From CAIVVT01 sp052145115 (lineage in GTDB: Bacteria > Acidobacteriota > Terriglobia > Bryobacterales > Bryobacteraceae), in contig JBKQPG010000070.1 of NCBI GenBank assembly GCA_052145115.1, forward strand, positions 1-64,000: 64,000 nt of DNA, in the 5' to 3' direction. The notes below the pieces were generated by a model. The model worked only from the letters and a program-made list of their open reading frames with translations, was not told where the DNA came from and made no database searches. A program made the translations under genes and the position numbers. Shown in pieces: positions 34,231 through 43,676 of this stretch; position 1 is the stretch's first letter, and each line of letters begins with the position of its first letter.

Positions 34231-35804
34231 TGGGCCGCAAAATCGCCCGCGTCCACCTTACCCGGACGCCGCATCAGCAAGATCAGCGGGATGATCGCCA
34301 GGAACATCACCGCCAGCACTTGGAAAACGTCGATGAAGGCCAGCATGACGGACTGCCGCTCGACCATGCCGAACAGCCCGACGTACGCCTTGTGGTAGGC
34401 CGTCGCCGGATCCGCGCCCTGCGCCCGGAAGATCGATTGCATACCGTGGGACATGAGCTGAGTACCCGTGCTGTAGGGCGTAACATGCGCGCTCAGCGTG
34501 TTGGTGAAGGTCTGCTGGCGCCGCGCGAACATGGTAGTGACGCCGGCGATGCCCATGCTGCCGCCGATGTTGCGCAGCAGGTTGAACAGGCTGGTGGCAT
34601 TGCCCATGTTCTCTTTCGCGATGCGGTTCATTGAGATCGTCGACAGCGGAACGAACAGCATCGCCAGCGCCATGCCCTGGATGAACTGCGGCCAGAACAG
34701 GTCCCAGTAGCCGACATCGGCGTTCAATTGAGAGAAGCGCCACAGGGTCAGCGATCCTAAAAACAGCCCCGTCGCGAGGAATTTCCGGGCGTCGATGCGC
34801 CCGATGAATGCGCCCACCAGCGGCATGGCGACCATGGAGCCAAGGCCCCGCGGCGCCAGCGCGATGCCCGCCTGCAGCGATGGATAGCCCAGCAGCGTCT
34901 GCAGCCAGATGGGCAGCAGCACCAGGCTGCCGTAGAGAACGAAGCCGAGGACGGTCATCAGGAAGACGCCCGTGGCGTAGGTCCGTTCCTTGAAGACTCT
35001 CAGGTTCACGATCGGATGCTCGATCCTCAGCTCGCGGATGATGAACACGCTCAGCCCCACCACCGTGATCACCGCCAGCCAGGCAATGAAGTGCGACTCG
35101 AACCAATCGTCCTGCTGGCCCTTGTCGAGCAGGATCTGCAGCGCGCCGATTCCCACGGCCAGCATCCCCATGCCCCAGCCGTCAATGCCCGCGCCTTCGC
35201 GGCGCCGCATGTACGGCGGGTCGAAGACGTAGAGATTCGCCATGATGATCGACAGAATGCCGATCGGGATGTTGATGTAGAACACCCAGCGCCAGCTATA
35301 ACTGTCCGTCAGCCACCCGCCGAGGACCGGTCCGAGCACCGGCGCCACCACGATACCGAGACCCCAGAAGCCCATCGCCTTGCCGCGGTCCTCCGGCTTG
35401 AAGGACTCCAGCAGAATGGCCTGCGACAGCGGCTGCAGCGCGCCCCCGCACAGTCCTTGCAGGATGCGGAACAGGATCAGCGTGGGCAGGTTGGGCGCGA
35501 AGCCGCATAGCGCCGAGGCCAGCGTAAATCCGATGGTTGAGGCCAGCAGCAGCCGCTTGCGTCCGAAATGCCGCGCCAGCCAGCCCGCCATCGGCAGGAT
35601 AATCGCGTTCGCGACCAGGTACGAGGTCAGCACCCACGTCGCCTCGTCCACCGTCGCCGAAACGCTGCCCGCAATGTGCGGCAGCGACACGTTCACCACG
35701 GTCGTGTCCAGCACTTCCATGAACGTGCTGAGCATGACCGACATGGCGACGATCCACGGGTTCACATGTGGCTGATGAGCGTGCGGTGCGGTGTCGGCGC
35801 TCAC
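34227..35804 (-). CDS. DHA2-family (EmrB/QacA type) drug:H+ antiporter, 14-helix MFS
   Basis: Inner-membrane exporter of 525 residues with about 14 hydrophobic segments. Motifs fit DHA2: LDTTVVNVSLPHIAGS (motif D1), GWLARHFGRKRLLLAS (motif A), ILQGLCGGALQPLSQAIL and GPVLGGWLTDSYSWRWVFYINIPIG (motif C). It works with the HlyD adaptor (36450-37709) and the TolC protein (37741-39222) of the same operon to pump hydrophobic toxic compounds across both membranes. The start is GTG, 3 bases after the cytidylate-kinase-like stop, so coupling is likely. Last gene of the operon. Confidence 0.95.
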   Translation of the reverse strand: MSADTAPHAHQPHVNPWIVAMSVMLSTFMEVLDTTVVNVSLPHIAGSVSATVDEATWVLTSYLVANAIILPMAGWLARHFGRKRLLLASTIGFTLASALCGFAPNLPTLILFRILQGLCGGALQPLSQAILLESFKPEDRGKAMGFWGLGIVVAPVLGPVLGGWLTDSYSWRWVFYINIPIGILSIIMANLYVFDPPYMRRREGAGIDGWGMGMLAVGIGALQILLDKGQQDDWFESHFIAWLAVITVVGLSVFIIRELRIEHPIVNLRVFKERTYATGVFLMTVLGFVLYGSLVLLPIWLQTLLGYPSLQAGIALAPRGLGSMVAMPLVGAFIGRIDARKFLATGLFLGSLTLWRFSQLNADVGYWDLFWPQFIQGMALAMLFVPLSTISMNRIAKENMGNATSLFNLLRNIGGSMGIAGVTTMFARRQQTFTNTLSAHVTPYSTGTQLMSHGMQSIFRAQGADPATAYHKAYVGLFGMVERQSVMLAFIDVFQVLAVMFLAIIPLILLMRRPGKVDAGDFAAH

Positions 35805-35807
35805 TCG

Positions 35808-36425
35808 CTACGCTCCACGGCCCATCGCGAACAGAATGATGCGCAGCGCCGCTTCGATTCCCACGCGAGTGTTGACCATCAGGTCGTAGAGCTGAAGATC
35901 GTACATGTCGCGGTTGTAGTTCATCCGCACATAGTCCGCCCGCCGGCGGTCCACCGCGTCCATGGCGCGCTCCAGGTCCTCGATCTCCGGCAGGCGCTTG
36001 CGCAGGTTCTCCAGCCGCAGAGCGCGCGGCGCGTAGGCGAAAAAGTGGAACGTGTCCGCCCGCTCCGCCAGCAGGCACTGCGATCCCCGCCCCACGATGA
36101 CACACTCCCCGATTTCCGCGGCCTCCTGGATGATGCGCCGGGTGAGAATGGCCATCGTGTGGGCGTCGAAGACCGCGGTTTCCTCCACCCTGGCCATTCC
36201 TTCAAACGCTCCCTGCCACAGCGCCATGCGGCTGATGCGGTGCAGCCATGGATCCACCCGCTCATCGAACCTGTGGGCCACTTTCGAATCGACATTCGCA
36301 CGCTCGACGATCGTTTCGATCAACTCGTAATCCAGCAGCCTCCAGCCAAGCTGGTTGGCCAGCATGCGAGCGGTGTGGATGCCGCCGCTGCCGTATTGTC
36401 GTGAAATCGTCAGCACACGATACAT
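35808..36425 (-). CDS. Cytidylate-kinase-like nucleoside/nucleotide kinase family protein
   Basis: A 205-residue protein of the cytidylate-kinase-like group. The N-terminus RVLTISRQYGSGGIHTARML has the ISRQ-x-GSGG phosphate-binding loop, and VIVGRGSQCLLAER and YNRDMYDLQLYDLMVNT are family blocks. The P-loop lacks the usual Lys of GxGxxGK(S/T), as is common in this group. It replaces no expected efflux component yet sits between the adaptor and antiporter genes with 24- and 3-base gaps. Role unknown; it may phosphorylate or sense a small molecule. Confidence 0.82.
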   Translation of the reverse strand: MYRVLTISRQYGSGGIHTARMLANQLGWRLLDYELIETIVERANVDSKVAHRFDERVDPWLHRISRMALWQGAFEGMARVEETAVFDAHTMAILTRRIIQEAAEIGECVIVGRGSQCLLAERADTFHFFAYAPRALRLENLRKRLPEIEDLERAMDAVDRRRADYVRMNYNRDMYDLQLYDLMVNTRVGIEAALRIILFAMGRGA

Positions 36426-36449
36426 GACGCTGCTCCTGTAGGGCGGACG

Positions 36450-37709
36450 TTACCGGGTGTAAACGGTCGCTTCGACCGACATGCCCGGCCTCAACCGGTG
36501 CTCCTTGTCCTGCCCAGGCTCGATCAGGATCTTCACCGGCAGGCGTTGCACAACCTTGACGTAGTTGCCGGTCGCATTTTCCGGCGGCAGCAGGCTGAAA
36601 CGCGCGCCCGTCGCACCGGCGATGCTGTCCACTTGGCCCTCGTAGTCGCGCCCGTCCACGTCCACCAGGATGCTGGCCTTCTGTCCCGGCTTCATGGCCC
36701 GCAATTGCGTTTCCTTGAAATTCGCGGTCACCCAGATATCCTCGGTCGGAATCACGGCCAGCAAGGGCTGCGCCGGCTGGACGATCTGGCCCAGCTCGAT
36801 CGTGCGGTTGCTCGCGATCCCCGCCACCGGCGCCTTCACCGTGGTGTAGGCCAGGTTCAGTTCCGCCTGCTCCAGCACGGCCTTGGCCTGTTCCACGCGC
36901 GCCGCCGCCGATTTCGCCCGCGCCTTGGTCACCGCCACCTGTTGCGGTCCCGTGCGCGCCCGCTCCTCGCTGGCTTGGGCTTCCTTCACGCGTTCCCGGT
37001 CGCGGTTCAGCGCGCTCTCCTGCGTGCGCACGTTGGCCTCGGCCTCGCCCACCTGCGCCTGCACCGCGGCCAGCCCCGCCTTCAGCGCTTCGGCCTGCGC
37101 CGCCGCCGCGTCGAAATGCTGCTGTGAAATCTCCTCCTTTGCCACCAGCGGCCGGAAACGCTCAACGTCCTTGACCGCCTGATCGTAGTTGGCTTGAATC
37201 TGCAGTACCGTGGCGCGCGCGGCTTCCAGGCGCGCCCGGGCGACAGCGACCATTCTCTCGGTTGTCATCAGCGAGGCTTCGGCCGCGCCCACGCCGGCGG
37301 TCGATTCGCTCAGACGCGTCACCGTGTTGGTGGTCGTGATCGGCACGTCGGTCTGGCTTCCGGCCAGCGCCGCTTCGGCCTCCGCCAGGTCGGCGCGCGC
37401 CCGCTCCACCGCCACCTGATAATCCTTGGGATCGAGCTGCACCAGCATCGCGCCCGCTTCGACGTACTGGTTATCCTGCACCGCGATCTGGATGACGGTC
37501 CCTCCCACCCGCGCCGCCACCGGGCTCACGTGTCCGTCGACTTGCGCGTCGTCGGTGGTCTCGCGCACCGAGTAATAGCGCCAGGCGAAAAACCCGCCCA
37601 CCGCCGCCAGCACGACCAGCACGATCAGAATCGCGCGCAGGCGCGAGGGCGGCGCCTCCTCGGCTTCGGCCGCCAGTTCATCCTTCTTCAGGTCAACAGC
37701 GTCGCTCAT
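36450..37709 (-). CDS. HlyD/EmrA-family periplasmic adaptor of the efflux system
   Basis: A 419-residue membrane fusion protein. A short cytoplasmic Glu/Ala tail is followed by a membrane helix (LRAILIVLVVLAAVGGFFAW), the lipoyl half-motif TTDDAQVDGHVSPVAARVGGTV, a long coiled-coil region (~95-270) and the matching half AYTTVKAPVAGIASNRTIELGQIVQP, then beta-barrel and membrane-proximal domains. It bridges the antiporter and the TolC channel. ATG 37709 is chosen because the upstream in-frame stretch is Pro/Arg-rich and has no support. It is 31 bases after the TolC stop. Confidence 0.95.
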   Translation of the reverse strand: MSDAVDLKKDELAAEAEEAPPSRLRAILIVLVVLAAVGGFFAWRYYSVRETTDDAQVDGHVSPVAARVGGTVIQIAVQDNQYVEAGAMLVQLDPKDYQVAVERARADLAEAEAALAGSQTDVPITTTNTVTRLSESTAGVGAAEASLMTTERMVAVARARLEAARATVLQIQANYDQAVKDVERFRPLVAKEEISQQHFDAAAAQAEALKAGLAAVQAQVGEAEANVRTQESALNRDRERVKEAQASEERARTGPQQVAVTKARAKSAAARVEQAKAVLEQAELNLAYTTVKAPVAGIASNRTIELGQIVQPAQPLLAVIPTEDIWVTANFKETQLRAMKPGQKASILVDVDGRDYEGQVDSIAGATGARFSLLPPENATGNYVKVVQRLPVKILIEPGQDKEHRLRPGMSVEATVYTR

Positions 37710-37740
37710 CGCTCTTCGCTCCGTTGGTTGAAATCTTCTC

Positions 37741-39222
37741 TCAGCGCCCCAAGGCCGCCGCGCTCGCGCTACCCAGGACGAAGACGCGGAACAGCTTTTC
37801 GGCCGCGCCCGCCGCCCGCGCGAGCGTGCCTTTTGCCAGGTTGTAGGCGAACAGGCTGGAGATGTAGTTGTCGCTGGCCACGGCCAGTGCCTGCTGCGCC
37901 TGAACGACTTCCAGGTTATTGGCCACGCCGGCCGCAAACCGGTCCTGCGATTGCGCCACTTGCGCCTGGGCCAGTTTCATTGCGTTCTGCGCCAGCTTCA
38001 CCTGGTCCAGCGAGGACTGCAGATCGAGGAACACCGACCGCACCTCGAATTCGATCCGGCTGCGCAGCGCGTCCCGCTCCGCCGTGCGTTGCTTCAGCGT
38101 CGCATCGGCTTCCAGAACCTTGCCGTCGATGCGCCGGCCTTCGAACACCGGGATGGTCACGCCGATCGCCGCCGTGAACGTCCCGTGATTCTGCACGATG
38201 CTCTGCCCCAGCAGCCCGTAGTCGAAGCTGGCGTCGGCCGACGGGTAGCGCTCGGCCACCGCCGCCCGCCGCGCAAATTCCGCCGCTTTCACCAGCGCCT
38301 CTGCGGCGCGGTAGTCGGAACGGTTTTCGTACGCTTTTTCCAGCGCCTGCTCGACCGTGAACGGCGGCAGCGACTCGGCCGTCAGCCGGTCGGTCAGCCG
38401 GAAGCGCTGCGTCAGCGGCAGGCCGATGGCCTGCGCCAGGCTCAGTTTCATCTTCTCGACGTCGTTCTCGGCGGCGATCAGACGCTGCCGCTCGGCTTCG
38501 AGTTCCACCTCGGCGCGCAACACGTCGATCGCCGGCAGCAGCCCCGATTTCTTGTAATCCAGCGCCTGGTCGTAGACCGCCTGTGCCGTCTTCACCTGGG
38601 CTTGCGCCGACTCCACCCGGCTCTCGCCCGCCACCGTCTGCAGATACAGCCCGCCCGCCACCAGCGCCACTATGTCGCGGCTGTCCTGGTAGCTGTGCTC
38701 GGCGGCCTGGATCCTCTGGCGGTCGGCCTGGGCGCTGCGGATGGTGCTGAAATCCATCACCCGTTGCGTGATGTAGCCGCGCAGGTCGAACACGCCGAAG
38801 GGACCGAGGATCTGCGGGATGCCCGGAAAGCCGCTGAATCCCAGCGCAGCCAGATTCTCCTGCATTTCGGTCCCCCCGGTCCGAACGGTGACGTTCGGCA
38901 GCAGATCGGCCATCGAACGCAGCCGCGCGCCCTGGCTGTAACGCCGGCTCTCGCTGCTCTCCAGCGTGCCGAGGTTGTTCCTGAGGCCGCGCTGGATCGC
39001 ATCCTCCAGCGAAAGGGCCAGCTCCTCTGAGCTCGCCTGGCCCTCCGTCACGCCGCCCAGGTATTGCGCATAACCTTGCGTCGAAACCGTGCCCGCCGGG
39101 CGCGGGGCGCCGGGCACCGCCATCGTTTGCGGACCCCCTCCGGCTCCCGCCTGGGCGCTCGCCGTTCCGCCCGTCGCCAATGCCAGCGCCGTCCCCAGCG
39201 CCGCCACACTGATTGCTCTCAT
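37741..39222 (-). CDS. TolC-family outer-membrane channel protein
   Basis: A 493-residue exported protein (signal ISVAALGTALALATGGTASAQ). Two similar halves rich in heptad Ala/Leu/Gln helices form the TolC fold: LSLEDAIQRGLRNNLGTLESSESRRY begins the first repeat and FTVEQALEKAYENRSDYRAAEALV the second, with RVFDFS-like RVMDFSTIRSAQ in the strand region. Outer-membrane exit duct of the efflux pump. Its ATG overlaps the TetR stop (ATGA), so translation is coupled to the regulator. Confidence 0.95.
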   Translation of the reverse strand: MRAISVAALGTALALATGGTASAQAGAGGGPQTMAVPGAPRPAGTVSTQGYAQYLGGVTEGQASSEELALSLEDAIQRGLRNNLGTLESSESRRYSQGARLRSMADLLPNVTVRTGGTEMQENLAALGFSGFPGIPQILGPFGVFDLRGYITQRVMDFSTIRSAQADRQRIQAAEHSYQDSRDIVALVAGGLYLQTVAGESRVESAQAQVKTAQAVYDQALDYKKSGLLPAIDVLRAEVELEAERQRLIAAENDVEKMKLSLAQAIGLPLTQRFRLTDRLTAESLPPFTVEQALEKAYENRSDYRAAEALVKAAEFARRAAVAERYPSADASFDYGLLGQSIVQNHGTFTAAIGVTIPVFEGRRIDGKVLEADATLKQRTAERDALRSRIEFEVRSVFLDLQSSLDQVKLAQNAMKLAQAQVAQSQDRFAAGVANNLEVVQAQQALAVASDNYISSLFAYNLAKGTLARAAGAAEKLFRVFVLGSASAAALGR

Positions 39223-39824
39223 GCGGCAATTCCTCTCCAGATCAGCTCGATCAAGTTCCGGGTGTCGTCTTCCAGTTCCGTCCTCGACCAGCCCAGCATT
39301 CGTTGGACAATCACTCCGCGCGTCATGTCGCACACCGTGAAGGCCGTCGCGTCGGGCCGCAGATCGCGGATCTCTCCCGCCGCCACGGCCGTTCTCAGAA
39401 CCTCCTCCAGCATCTGAGCCTGCTCCAGATACAGCTCGCTGATCTCACCTTCGTTCGGCGCCGGCTGAATCCGCAGGTTGCCGATTTCCGCGTGGTAAAT
39501 GAGGAAGAAATCGCGGTGCTGCTCGAAATATCCCACCCGCGTCGCGATGAACGCACGCAACTTCTCGCGAACGCCGCTCGCCGCCTCCACCTTTAGGCGC
39601 GAATCCTCGTTCAGCGACCGGATGCCTTGCGCCAGCGCGGCCATGTACATGTCGCGCTTGGACCGGAAATACAGGTACAGGGTGCCTTTGGCAATCCCCG
39701 CCCGCTCCGCCACCTGATCCATCGTCGTCTCGCTAAATCCTTTTTCGGCAAAGACTTTGCGAGCCGCGTCGAGGATCTCAGTGCAGCGGAACTCGGTCAC
39801 CACTTCTTGTTTGGTTTTCGACAA
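39219..39824 (-). CDS. TetR/AcrR-family transcriptional regulator of the efflux operon
   Basis: A 201-residue repressor. The helix-turn-helix lies at about residues 13-60 (ILDAARKVFAEKGFSETTMDQVAERAGIAKGTLYLYFRSKRDMY), the classic TetR pattern; the C-terminal helices form a ligand-binding dimer domain. It is the first gene of the leftward operon tetR-tolC-hlyD-cmk-like-emrB, and two dyads lie just upstream. It likely represses its own operon and releases it upon binding an exported compound. Confidence 0.95.
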   Translation of the reverse strand: MSKTKQEVVTEFRCTEILDAARKVFAEKGFSETTMDQVAERAGIAKGTLYLYFRSKRDMYMAALAQGIRSLNEDSRLKVEAASGVREKLRAFIATRVGYFEQHRDFFLIYHAEIGNLRIQPAPNEGEISELYLEQAQMLEEVLRTAVAAGEIRDLRPDATAFTVCDMTRGVIVQRMLGWSRTELEDDTRNLIELIWRGIAA

Positions 39825-39846
39825 GCTGTTGATCGGGGATCGGGCG

Positions 39847-39862
39847 ATGACTCTATGGTCAT
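39847..39862. promoter_or_regulatory. Secondary dyad upstream of the tetR gene
   Basis: ATGAC-TCTATG-GTCAT is an inverted repeat with 5-bp arms, 23 bases before the tetR start and next to the larger palindrome at 39864. It may be half of an extended operator or overlap the promoter. Short arms make it less certain. Confidence 0.3.
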
Positions 39863-39863
39863 T

Positions 39864-39885
39864 TTACTGGATGCCCGTTCAGTAA
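39864..39885. promoter_or_regulatory. Candidate TetR operator
   Basis: TTACTG-GATGCCCGTT-CAGTAA has perfect 6-bp arms and partial inner symmetry, forming a 22-bp palindrome 40 bases upstream of the tetR start. The ACTG(A)ACG...CAGT pattern resembles operators of TetR-family efflux repressors in other bacteria. Its position before an operon headed by a TetR gene makes it the best operator candidate. Confidence 0.55.
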
Positions 39886-39943
39886 TGGAAGATCCGGATT
39901 CCCGGGTTCCGCAAACCGCCGCGCCTTCGCCCTCTTGCAATGG

Positions 39944-39973
39944 AAAAAGGCGGGGCCGCAGCCCCGCCCTTTC
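39944..39973 (-). terminator. Rho-independent terminator of the TonB-receptor gene
   Basis: Read leftward, the stem GGCGGGGC-TGCG-GCCCCGCC (8 bp, 4-base loop; 39949-39968) is followed directly by five Ts. It lies 24-48 bases past the stop of the leftward gene ending at 39992 and before the tetR control region. The A/T flanks could also allow weak termination in the other direction. Confidence 0.85.
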
Positions 39974-39991
39974 CCGCAGGCTAGGCCACGG

Positions 39992-42900
39992 TTAGTACTG
40001 CAGCTTCAGTCCAAACTGGATCTGTCGGCTGGGATAGGTGGATCGGATGGTCCCGAACGCCGAGTTGGTGCTGGTCGTGTTGGGCACTCCGAAATTCGTA
40101 TGGTTCATGACGTTGAAGAACTCGGCCCGGAATTGCAAGCCGACCGACTCCCGAATGCGGAAACGCTTGTCGACTCCCAGGTCCCACTGCTCCAGGTCGG
40201 GGGCGCGGAAGGCGTTGCGACCCAGATCCCCGAACGGTGCGGTGGCCAGCGGCGTGGTGAAGGTGTAGCCCGCGAAATAGGTGTTCAGCATGGCGGACGT
40301 GCTCTGGCTGGTTGCGCTGCCGGAGACGTTCGGCCGCAGGAACGCCTCGCCTCGATAGTCGTTAGACAGAGCAGTGACGTCATTGATGGACGCCGGCGAG
40401 TAGAAGACGTTGAGCGGCGTTCCCGTATTGGCGGTGTTGATGCCGTCGAGCTCCCATCCGCCCGCGAACGCGTCCACAATCGGGTTCATACTCCCGCCGA
40501 ACCGGCGGCCCTTGCCGAAGGGCAGCTGGTAGACCACGCTGGTGACATTCAGCAGCTTCACGTCGAAGCTCGTGGGCCCTCGTTCAGCCCCCAGGTTGTA
40601 GATGTTCTGCGGATTGGCTTCATAGTAGCCTGCGTAATACTCCAACGCCTGCTCGGAGTCTCCCAGCGCCTTCGACCAGGTGAACGAATTCAGGAAGTAC
40701 AACCCGCCGCCGAAGCGGTGCTCGACGCGCGCCGACAGACCGTTGTAATCGTTGTCACCGGCTGGATCGAGCCACGTGATCGGGCCGAAACTCGGATCGG
40801 GACGGCGGGCCTGAACGCCCAGGCAGCCCGAGGTGATGGTGGGAGGATTGCAGGTGGCCGTCACCGCGTTCGGGAGCGCCTGGTTGTAGTCGGCGATGAT
40901 CGGCAGCCGCAGGCTGTGGTTGCCGTTGTAGGCCAGCTCCACCACGGTGCTCTTGGTGATTTCCCGCTGCAGCGACAACAACCACGACTGGATGTAGGGC
41001 CACTTCGTGTCCGACGGGATGTAGTCGATGTTGGAAACGAGAGGGTTGAAGTTGGCGGGATTGTCGATCCCCGTCGTGAAGCTGTTCTGCGTGGTCAGGA
41101 ACGTGGCCGGCACCTGGCCGTTCACCAGTGATTGGCTGATCACGCCAAACAGCGCCTGCGGAGCGTTGATTCCCTCTTCCGCGCTGCCGGGCCGGTTGAA
41201 GAAGGAGTAGCTGATGCCGTAACCGGCTCTCAGCACCATCTTCGAATCGATGTTATAGGCCAGGCCGACTCGAGGTCCGTAATCGTCATGATCGGGATGA
41301 ATCCTCGTCTTGTCGAAGAGACTGCCGCCGGTGGCCCGGACCAGCGAATTCGTGGACGGATCGAAATCCGTCCAATTGTCGTCGCGCTCCCAGATCGGCG
41401 TCGCGAACTCCCAGCGCAGGCCCAGATTCAGAGTGAGTTTGGAGCTGACTTTGTAATCGTCCTGGAAGTACAGCGCGTGCACGTGCTGGCGCAGATTCGT
41501 GACCACGTCGTTGCCGAGATTGATCGTGCTCGGCAGCCCGAACATGAAGTCCGCCAGGTTGTAAGTCGTCGAGTCGCTCTTGATCGAGCAGCCGGAAGCC
41601 TGGCCCAGCTCCGCGCACGTGGGCTTGCTGAAGTTTCCGGCGTACGTATCCTCGCCATACAGCGGATTGACGTCCAGCACCTCCGTGCGGATCATGACGA
41701 ACTCATAACCCGCCTTGATGGCGTGCCGGCCTTTGAGCCACGAGTAATTGAACTTCGGATCCCATGAGGTCGGGTTCTGGAACTGCGGGTTGCTGGTCTG
41801 GCGCCCGAACTGGCTGAAGCCCGAAACCGCTTGTGAGTCCAACCCGCCGGTCAGATTGGGCGAAGTCGGCAGGCCCGGGATGCCATACAGATCCTCCATG
41901 CTCTCGCCGCCCAGGTACGCCGGCACTTTCCCGGCCAGGACGTGCGAGAAGCCGAGGCGCGCCTCGAACAGCGACGACGAGGAGAGCGTCCAGGTATAGC
42001 CCGCCGCCGCCTGCTGCTGGATGGCGTGGATGTAGCCGTTGCCGGCCCCGCCGGAAGGCCCTGAGATGTCGGGCTGGTAGTACTGCAGATCCTTGCGCTG
42101 GTCGAACCGCAGGAACGCTGTCATCTTGTCGTTGATCTGGTAATCGAGCTTGGCGTCGTACTTGTCATAGAAGTCGCGGATCAGCAGCAGCGCCTCCAGG
42201 TCGTTCGAGCGGCCCGGCCCGTTGGGCTGCGGCAGATTATTCAACACCGTCGCCGCGAATGGAGTGATCGCCGTGGCGGGGATCACTGAGTTCGCCGCGT
42301 AAACGGCGCCGGTCAACGGGTCCACCACGGTCGTGGGCAGATTCCCCTGGCGGTCGGTGAGGTCCGGGATCGAGTCGAAATTCAAGTACCGCTGCAACTG
42401 GCGGTAGCCCTCGTAATCGGCGAAGAAAAACAGCTTGTTCTTGATGAACGGACCGCCGATGGTCCCGCCGAACTGGTTGCGCTGCAGCGTCGGTTTCTGG
42501 AACACCGCCGGGCTGAACGTGAAGCCAATCGCGTTCAGATCCGTGTTCCGCGCGAACTCATACACCGCTCCGTGGATTTGGTTCGTGCCCGACCGCAGCG
42601 CCGCGCTGATCACGCCGCCGCCCACGCGCCCGTACTCCGCGCTGAAGTTGCTGGTGATCACCTTGAACTCCGCCAGCGCGTCCGGCGAGGGCTGCACCAC
42701 TTGGCTCGAGTAGCCCTGGTTGCTGGGCGAGTAGGCGTTGTTGTCCAGGCCGTCCAGCAGGAAGTTGTTGTACGTGCTGCGCATGCCGTTGATGTTCATG
42801 GCGCCTTCACGCGGCGTGCCGCTGGGCGAGAACGAGATCGACATCGGCGAGATGTGAACATTGGTGGCCAGCAGCGCCAGGCTGGAGTAGGTGCGTCCGT

Positions 42901-43336
42901 TGAGCGGCAGCTCCAGGATCTGTTCGCTGTGCACCACCTGGTCGTGTTCGCTCGAATCGGTCTCCAGCGCGGCTGCGGTTCCGCTCACCTCGAGCGTTTC
43001 GCTCACCGCGCCGAGCTGCATTTCGACGTCCACCCTTTGCCGGGCGTTGACGTCCACGCGGAATTCCGTCGTGGTGGACGTTTGGAAGCCCTGACGCTCG
43101 GCGGTTATCTTGTAACGGCCGACCTTGACATCGAAGAAATCGAAGTTGCCGTTGTCGTCGGTTATGGTCTTGGACTGGATGCCCGTGTCCTGGTTGATCA
43201 GGCCGACGACGGTCTTGGGCAAAACACCGCCCGTTTTATCGTGGACCGTACCCAATACCTCGGCCGTTTCGAACTGGGCGAAAATCGGCGAGGCGAATAG
43301 AAACAGAGCGAGTAGAGCTAGCGAGAATTTGTTCAT
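39992..43336 (-). CDS. TonB-dependent receptor, Oar-like, with N-terminal carboxypeptidase-regulatory domain
   Basis: A 1114-residue outer-membrane protein. The signal peptide (KFSLALLALFLFASPIFAQ) is followed by a carboxypeptidase-regulatory-like beta-sandwich (~20-105; VLGTVHDKTGGVLPKTVV), a plug domain (~120-240; LPLNGRTYSSLALL, MNINGMRSTYNNFLLDGLDNN) and a long beta-barrel ending in the aromatic signature IQFGLKLQY. This Oar-like type is abundant in Acidobacteria and probably takes up or binds large oligosaccharides or peptides; ligand unknown. ATG 43336 has GAGGAA 4-5 bases upstream. It could depend on a TonB protein such as the pseudokinase fusion at 3211, but that is speculation. Confidence 0.93.
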   Translation of the reverse strand: MNKFSLALLALFLFASPIFAQFETAEVLGTVHDKTGGVLPKTVVGLINQDTGIQSKTITDDNGNFDFFDVKVGRYKITAERQGFQTSTTTEFRVDVNARQRVDVEMQLGAVSETLEVSGTAAALETDSSEHDQVVHSEQILELPLNGRTYSSLALLATNVHISPMSISFSPSGTPREGAMNINGMRSTYNNFLLDGLDNNAYSPSNQGYSSQVVQPSPDALAEFKVITSNFSAEYGRVGGGVISAALRSGTNQIHGAVYEFARNTDLNAIGFTFSPAVFQKPTLQRNQFGGTIGGPFIKNKLFFFADYEGYRQLQRYLNFDSIPDLTDRQGNLPTTVVDPLTGAVYAANSVIPATAITPFAATVLNNLPQPNGPGRSNDLEALLLIRDFYDKYDAKLDYQINDKMTAFLRFDQRKDLQYYQPDISGPSGGAGNGYIHAIQQQAAAGYTWTLSSSSLFEARLGFSHVLAGKVPAYLGGESMEDLYGIPGLPTSPNLTGGLDSQAVSGFSQFGRQTSNPQFQNPTSWDPKFNYSWLKGRHAIKAGYEFVMIRTEVLDVNPLYGEDTYAGNFSKPTCAELGQASGCSIKSDSTTYNLADFMFGLPSTINLGNDVVTNLRQHVHALYFQDDYKVSSKLTLNLGLRWEFATPIWERDDNWTDFDPSTNSLVRATGGSLFDKTRIHPDHDDYGPRVGLAYNIDSKMVLRAGYGISYSFFNRPGSAEEGINAPQALFGVISQSLVNGQVPATFLTTQNSFTTGIDNPANFNPLVSNIDYIPSDTKWPYIQSWLLSLQREITKSTVVELAYNGNHSLRLPIIADYNQALPNAVTATCNPPTITSGCLGVQARRPDPSFGPITWLDPAGDNDYNGLSARVEHRFGGGLYFLNSFTWSKALGDSEQALEYYAGYYEANPQNIYNLGAERGPTSFDVKLLNVTSVVYQLPFGKGRRFGGSMNPIVDAFAGGWELDGINTANTGTPLNVFYSPASINDVTALSNDYRGEAFLRPNVSGSATSQSTSAMLNTYFAGYTFTTPLATAPFGDLGRNAFRAPDLEQWDLGVDKRFRIRESVGLQFRAEFFNVMNHTNFGVPNTTSTNSAFGTIRSTYPSRQIQFGLKLQY

Positions 43337-43676
43337 CGTTCCTCTAATGTCTGCTGCCAGCATTGCGCCACAATGAACGCTCGGTAACTACGCGTTGACA
43401 TCCCGCAACCGGGCCTGCCCGCTCTCCTCCCACCTCCATTCAACTGTTCAAAACCGGGTTCGGGAAGCATCGGCGCGGGTATCGCCAGCCCTCGGGACAA
43501 ACAATACTTGCGGGTAGATAATCAGTCTGGGAAGGGAATACGGCTTCCAGAGGCCGCTGGCGGAGGAAGGCAGTCGTGTGGAAATACTAGGGCAGGGAAC
43601 CGTCGGGTCAATGGTCTTTGTCTTATTTCGCGCCTTGCCTTACGGTTGCGCTCGATCCTTGGATCGGGAGAACGGC
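43337..43676. other. Intergenic region between the TonB receptor and the peptide genes
   Basis: No gene is supported on either strand in this 340-bp stretch. It should hold the leftward promoter of the receptor gene; I cannot assign -35/-10 boxes convincingly. Small open frames here lack ribosome sites and a GG-leader pattern. Confidence 0.4.
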
